64,000 nt of DNA. It comes from Flavobacteriaceae bacterium PS02334. GTDB lineage: Bacteria > Bacteroidota > Bacteroidia > Flavobacteriales > Flavobacteriaceae. The stretch covers positions 165,762 through 229,761 of the forward strand of contig JASCOH010000004.1 in assembly GCA_029959295.1 (NCBI GenBank), in the 5' to 3' direction. Each line of letters opens with the position of its first letter. Position 1 is the first letter of the stretch. The notes under the pieces are model-generated. The model was not told the origin of the DNA, made no database searches, and saw nothing but the letters and a program-made list of their open reading frames with translations. This document shows positions 60,312 through 64,000 of this stretch, piece by piece. Both the position numbers and the translations under genes were made by a program.

Positions 60312-60467
60312 TAATTCCACGAAAATTCGATAAGTTTCAGAGATTCACAAAGTTGTTGGAAGCTAAAATGACGCAAATTATTCGAACACTGATGACACGG
60401 ATTTAACTGATTTTCGCAGATTTTTATCATAACTTTAATAGATTTTCAAAAATCTAAAAATCTAAAA

Positions 60468-61211
60468 TTACTTCAATTCCTTAATCGCATCCTTAGAAAT
60501 CCAACCAGTTCTTTCATCTGCCAATTGAATTTTCTTCCAATTATCGCTGTCTTCTAAAACATGAATTTTTGTTCCTTCGTGCAAGGTAAAAACATCTTTC
60601 GCACTGTTTTTTGGCTCTAATTTCACCGAAGTTATTTCTGCAAAAACAATCGCAGGACGATTCGCTTCCGTTAAATTTTTAGACTTAATCGCCAAAGAAA
60701 CTGTTGCAATCAAAGCGATTAACGCCAAGCACAATCCTACGAAGAAAACTCTTTTTAAAATGGTGTTTTCTGAAAAATAATAGGCTATAAAAAACAGCAG
60801 AAATGCAAAAGAAATTCCGATAGAAATTTTCGCCCATTCATCGGCCGTATATTTCAACGTAAAGTCATCCACCGTCTTTCTAAAACCGACTTCAATGACT
60901 GGTTTTATTTCGTCAATAGTCATATTTTGCGCAAAACGAAGGTTGTTTTTCGAAGCCACATCATTCGGATTTAGCAACAAAGCTTTCTCATAATTGTAAA
61001 TGGCTGGCGCAACTTTATTCAATTTATAATAAGCATTTCCCAAATTATAATACAATTCTACCGATTCCTTTTTCGATTTCAAAATACTTTCATACGAATT
61101 TACGGCATCTTCAAATTTTTCTTCTTGGTAGAATTTATTGCCTTCCTGAAAAGCATTTTGAGCCCAGAAAACCTGCGTGAAAAGTAAAAATATATAAAGT
61201 ATGTTTTTCAT
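60468..61211 (-). CDS. batE: BatE: tetratricopeptide and SH3-like protein of the aerotolerance operon
   Basis: A 247-residue exported protein (signal ends FWAQ). Residues 20-90 hold two TPRs (NKFYQEEKFEDAVNSYESIL, LYYNLGNAYYKLNKVAPAIY), then two transmembrane helices (about 135-185), then an SH3b-like end (LHEGTKIHVLEDSDNWKKIQ). This order is that of BatE. It is the last gene seen of the operon, downstream of batD by 54 bases. Bat proteins are tied to oxygen tolerance and envelope fitness in Bacteroidetes; the mechanism is unclear. Confidence 0.88.
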   Translation of the reverse strand: MKNILYIFLLFTQVFWAQNAFQEGNKFYQEEKFEDAVNSYESILKSKKESVELYYNLGNAYYKLNKVAPAIYNYEKALLLNPNDVASKNNLRFAQNMTIDEIKPVIEVGFRKTVDDFTLKYTADEWAKISIGISFAFLLFFIAYYFSENTILKRVFFVGLCLALIALIATVSLAIKSKNLTEANRPAIVFAEITSVKLEPKNSAKDVFTLHEGTKIHVLEDSDNWKKIQLADERTGWISKDAIKELK

Positions 61212-61265
61212 TTTTAGTATGTTTTAGAAAAATACCTAACAGGTTTTTAAAACGGGTTAGGATAA

Positions 61266-63026
61266 CTAAATTTGTTTTTCCAATTCAGAAATTACGGTTA
61301 CTGCTTTTTCATAATCTTGCTTGATGGCGACGCTTGAAAATGGCGCATATCTTGCAAATTCGCAGTTTTCAGTCAAGTCGATAAAATCTTTTACCGTTTC
61401 TGGTTTCGCTCCTCTTTCTAGCAATATTTCAGTGATTATTTCCTTGCTCATTTCTGAAGTTTCAATGTGCAGTTTCGCTTTCAAGAAATTATGCAACGCT
61501 CTTTCCAAAGCAATATAAAACGGTTCTTTGTTATTGATTTGTTTCTTCGCTTGTGACAAATATTTCTTCGCCAAACGGTTTGACATTCTGCGTTTGTTTC
61601 CAGCAATATCGCCATCTCGAGCTTCTTTTCTTCTTCGTATGAAAACAATAATTGGAATCAAGATAAACGGCAAAGCCAATAATCCATAATACAAATTAGT
61701 TCCGAAGAAAGTCGCTTTTTTAGTAGAAACCAAATTCGTTTTCAGCTTGATGTTGGCGAATTCCACATTCTTTTTCTCCGTATGTTTTCCTATTCCTTCC
61801 TCATTAGAAGCGACAGGTTCTGGACCAGTCGGACCGTCTAAAACTTTCACCATAATTTCTGGCGAAGTAACCGTTTTGTAACGTCCCACGCTTGGATCAA
61901 AATATGAAAAAGACAATCCTTTGATTGGATAATTTCCTTTGTATTGCGGAATCAGCGTGTATTTATCCGTAATTTTTCCTTGCATTCCTGACAATGGCGT
62001 GGTCACGTTTTCCGTATGAACCGGATCATACATTTCTAAAGCGCTCGGAACAATCGGTTTTGGAAGCGTGAACAATTTCAAGTTTCCGTTTCCAGAAACG
62101 CTTACTTCCAAATCTAAAGATTCGCCGTGTTTTAATTCCGTTTTGGTAGGTTTTGCAGTAAAAGTAAATTTCCCAACAGCGCCAGTGAAATCGTCTGGTT
62201 TTCCTGCTTCAGGCAATGCTTTTACGTTAATAAATTTAGTTTCGGCTACAATAGTTTTATTCATGCCAACCAATTGCGGTCTTCCAAAAATGTCTCTTCG
62301 ATTTGTCGGAACTTCCATCACCATATCCAGCGAAAGGGGTTCAATTTTTAATTTTCCAGCTTTTTGAGGATATAAAACAGCCTTGCGCAAAACGACATAT
62401 CGGTAATCTTCGCCTTTATATTTTCCGTTTTCAACGACAAGATCTTTGATTTCAATATTCTGGCTCCAAAAATCATTAAATTTAGGACTGCTGGTTTCCC
62501 TCCAATTTCGAACGCTCACATTATGGCTTACATATAATTTGTAAACCACCGTAATTCCTTCGTTTAAATACGGATTTGCTTTTGAAACCTCAGCCACCAA
62601 ATGAACGCCAACTTCACCGGAAGGCACATAATTCGGGTCGCTTGGATCACGCTGTTCTTGAACCGCATTTCCGACAGTAATTTTTATAGGAGCCGTTTTG
62701 TAGATTTCTCCCTTGATTTCAATGGAAGCCGATTTGATAACAATCGTCCCCTTTTGCAACGGAAGCAGAAAATAAATATAAGATTTGTTGAAAGTCCCGC
62801 GACCGTTGACCCAAGTCTGGCTCACCTGCTGGCTTGGGCCGCCGACAACGCGAAAGCCTTCAAAAGACGGTGGCGTGAAATTATCGCCGTCGTCATTCAT
62901 CGTGAAATCAATACGAAGCCTTTCGTTGATTCCCATACTCTGCTTGCTGACCCTCGCCTCAAATTGAACTTGAGCCGAAAGTCCCTGAAAAAAGATCAAA
63001 AATAATACTGCTAAATACTTTTTCAT
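61266..63026 (-). CDS. batD: BatD: large secreted protein of the aerotolerance operon
   Basis: A 586-residue protein from the ATG at 63026 (MKKYLAVLFLIFFQGLSAQ). The body consists of several immunoglobulin-like beta domains (VQFEARVSKQSMGINERLRI, FTAKPTKTELKHGESLDLEV), one transmembrane helix near residue 445 (LYYGLLALPFILIPIIVF) and a cytoplasmic helical end. It matches the BatD/oxygen-tolerance family. The 15-base gap to batC makes co-transcription certain. Confidence 0.92.
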   Translation of the reverse strand: MKKYLAVLFLIFFQGLSAQVQFEARVSKQSMGINERLRIDFTMNDDGDNFTPPSFEGFRVVGGPSQQVSQTWVNGRGTFNKSYIYFLLPLQKGTIVIKSASIEIKGEIYKTAPIKITVGNAVQEQRDPSDPNYVPSGEVGVHLVAEVSKANPYLNEGITVVYKLYVSHNVSVRNWRETSSPKFNDFWSQNIEIKDLVVENGKYKGEDYRYVVLRKAVLYPQKAGKLKIEPLSLDMVMEVPTNRRDIFGRPQLVGMNKTIVAETKFINVKALPEAGKPDDFTGAVGKFTFTAKPTKTELKHGESLDLEVSVSGNGNLKLFTLPKPIVPSALEMYDPVHTENVTTPLSGMQGKITDKYTLIPQYKGNYPIKGLSFSYFDPSVGRYKTVTSPEIMVKVLDGPTGPEPVASNEEGIGKHTEKKNVEFANIKLKTNLVSTKKATFFGTNLYYGLLALPFILIPIIVFIRRRKEARDGDIAGNKRRMSNRLAKKYLSQAKKQINNKEPFYIALERALHNFLKAKLHIETSEMSKEIITEILLERGAKPETVKDFIDLTENCEFARYAPFSSVAIKQDYEKAVTVISELEKQI

Positions 63027-63040
63027 TACAATCACCTTGT

Positions 63041-63802
63041 TTACCAGTCTTTTTCTGTTTGAACAGGCTTGCCTTTTGCTTTTTTGGCATTGACCTTATC
63101 TTGAATTTTCTTTTCTTCGTTATTTACGGCATCTAAAAGATTCTCGATTCTTTGCTTTGACGGATTTCCGGGTTGCGGTTTTGGCTGTCCGTCTTTGTCG
63201 TCGCCTTTTCCTTTTTTATCGCCGTCGTCTTTACCTTCGTCTTTTTTGTCTTTTTCGTCGCCTTTATCTTTATTATCTTTTTTATTGTCGCCGTCTTCCT
63301 TGTCCTTTTTGTCTTTGTCTTTATCCTTGTCTTTATCTTTTTTATCGTCCTTCTTTTTATCGTCTTTTGGAGGGGGATTATTTTTCAGATATTCTTTCGC
63401 TAAAGCGTAATTGTAGCGCGTTTCCTCATCTTTCGGATTATTTCTCAAGGCATTTTTATAGGCTTCCACGGCTTCAGAATACTTTTTTTCCTTCATAAAA
63501 ATGTTTCCAAGATTATGAAAAGCTTTGTGTTTCTGCAGTTTTGTTTTCGCATTTTCAATCGTTTTCAGATACGCCAATTTTGCTTCGCTAGCTTGATTTT
63601 GCTTGTAAATTGTATTTCCTAAATTATACGAAGAAATAGCCTGAGTCGGTGATTTTGAAAGTGAAATTCGGTAATCAGCTTCGGCTTCGGCATATTTTTT
63701 CTCCTTAAATTCTTCGTTTCCTTTTGGCAGATTTTTGTCCTTTTGTTGCGCCAATACGGCAAAGGAAAAAAACAGCAGACTATATATAAATACGTTTTTC
63801 AT
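63041..63802 (-). CDS. batC: BatC: TPR protein with a Lys/Asp-rich tail
   Basis: A 253-residue exported protein from the ATG at 63802 (MKNVFIYSLLFFSFAVLAQQ). Residues 20-145 hold TPRs (EEFKEKKYAEAEADYRISLS, YNLGNTIYKQNQASEAKLAY, EKKYSEAVEAYKNALRNNPK). Residues about 150-215 are almost pure Lys/Asp/Gly (KDDKKDKDKDK), a disordered, charged linker. It ends with a short helical segment. TPR plus charged linker is typical of BatC. Its ATG lies two bases before the batB-like stop, so translation is coupled. Confidence 0.9.
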   Translation of the reverse strand: MKNVFIYSLLFFSFAVLAQQKDKNLPKGNEEFKEKKYAEAEADYRISLSKSPTQAISSYNLGNTIYKQNQASEAKLAYLKTIENAKTKLQKHKAFHNLGNIFMKEKKYSEAVEAYKNALRNNPKDEETRYNYALAKEYLKNNPPPKDDKKKDDKKDKDKDKDKDKKDKEDGDNKKDNKDKGDEKDKKDEGKDDGDKKGKGDDKDGQPKPQPGNPSKQRIENLLDAVNNEEKKIQDKVNAKKAKGKPVQTEKDW

Positions 63803-63803
63803 T

Positions 63804-64000
63804 TTATTCCTTTTCATTAAACAAGTTCAGTTTTTTGACCCATTTTGTCTTTTTCTCCATCAAGAAAATATCCAAAAACAAGAATAGGAAAGCTGCGCCG
63901 ATGAACCATTGGAACTGCGATTGATAATTGGCAAATTGCGTCGCCTCAAACTCTGTTTTTTCAATATTATCCAAAGCATTTTTCACATAATCTAAAACTT
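63804..64000 (-). CDS. batB: C-terminal end of a BatB-like VWA protein (runs off window)
   Basis: About 65 codons before the stop at 63804 are in the window. They contain one transmembrane helix (QFQWFIGAAFLFLFLDIFLM) after an amphipathic helix with EFEATQFANYQSQ, and a basic tail (KKTKWVKKLNLFNEKE). This end, directly upstream of batC, fits BatB, whose VWA domain would lie outside the window. The frame is open to the window edge. Confidence 0.8.
   Translation of the reverse strand, partial: VLDYVKNALDNIEKTEFEATQFANYQSQFQWFIGAAFLFLFLDIFLMEKKTKWVKKLNLFNEKE

Overview
The window is chromosomal DNA from a Bacteroidetes bacterium, most likely a Flavobacterium. The evidence is the low G+C content, promoters of the Bacteroidetes type (TTG, then about 17-19 bases, then TAnnTTTG), a PorZ-like type IX secretion protein with its own C-terminal sorting domain, a GldM-like domain, a THC0290_0291-type protein, an aerotolerance (Bat) operon, and TDO/HPPD/HGD genes of the Bacteroidetes kind. 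No rRNA, tRNA, insertion sequence, prophage or CRISPR array was seen.

Bases 1-5000 hold an aromatic amino-acid catabolism block on the minus strand: tryptophan 2,3-dioxygenase with a DUF3108 protein and a truncated lipoprotein, then 4-hydroxyphenylpyruvate and homogentisate dioxygenases. A strong promoter, a short structured RNA and a terminator lie ahead of the DUF3108 gene. Bases 5000-18300 are housekeeping: an amino-acid permease, a patatin/outer-membrane-barrel protein, uvrC, an aspartoacylase-like enzyme, a Fic protein, 5-formyl-THF cyclo-ligase, and ileS-dksA-lspA. Bases 18400-24200 are accessory: a single-domain response regulator, a CXXCH lipoprotein, two GNAT acetyltransferases, an AraC-type regulator, an SDR enzyme and a secreted protein.

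Bases 24200-31000 carry a complete trpEGDCFBA operon behind a ribosome-mediated attenuator (a 17-residue leader peptide with three consecutive Trp codons, then a terminator). Downstream are a free-standing GldM-C-like protein, an AraC regulator with a quinone-reductase-like enzyme, recO-porZ, gdhA, a trans-sulfuration enzyme, and the yicC-gmk-nadD run.

Bases 44000-48850 form the most interesting region: an AT-rich cassette that looks like a small bacteriocin/peptide export system. It has a 55-residue double-glycine-leader peptide gene (missed by an ordinary ORF length cutoff), two membrane proteins, a membrane-anchored thioredoxin-like protein and a C39-peptidase ABC exporter with an intact catalytic triad. 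A divergent XRE regulator and a 54-residue two-helix membrane protein lie on the other side of a perfect 17-bp palindrome that overlaps the expected promoter region.

Bases 48850-64000 contain an unrecognised 238-residue protein followed by a 21-bp periodic array, an iron-type alcohol dehydrogenase, gpsA, a TerC-family protein, three adjacent ankyrin genes, pheS, cvpA, and the start of a Bat aerotolerance operon (batE, batD, batC and the end of a batB-like gene).

Two features recur outside genes. Two independent arrays of degenerate but strictly phased 21-bp repeats occur near 20.6-20.8 kb and 49.6-49.8 kb. Many gene gaps carry hairpin-forming repeats of unrelated sequence, including two inside the trp operon.
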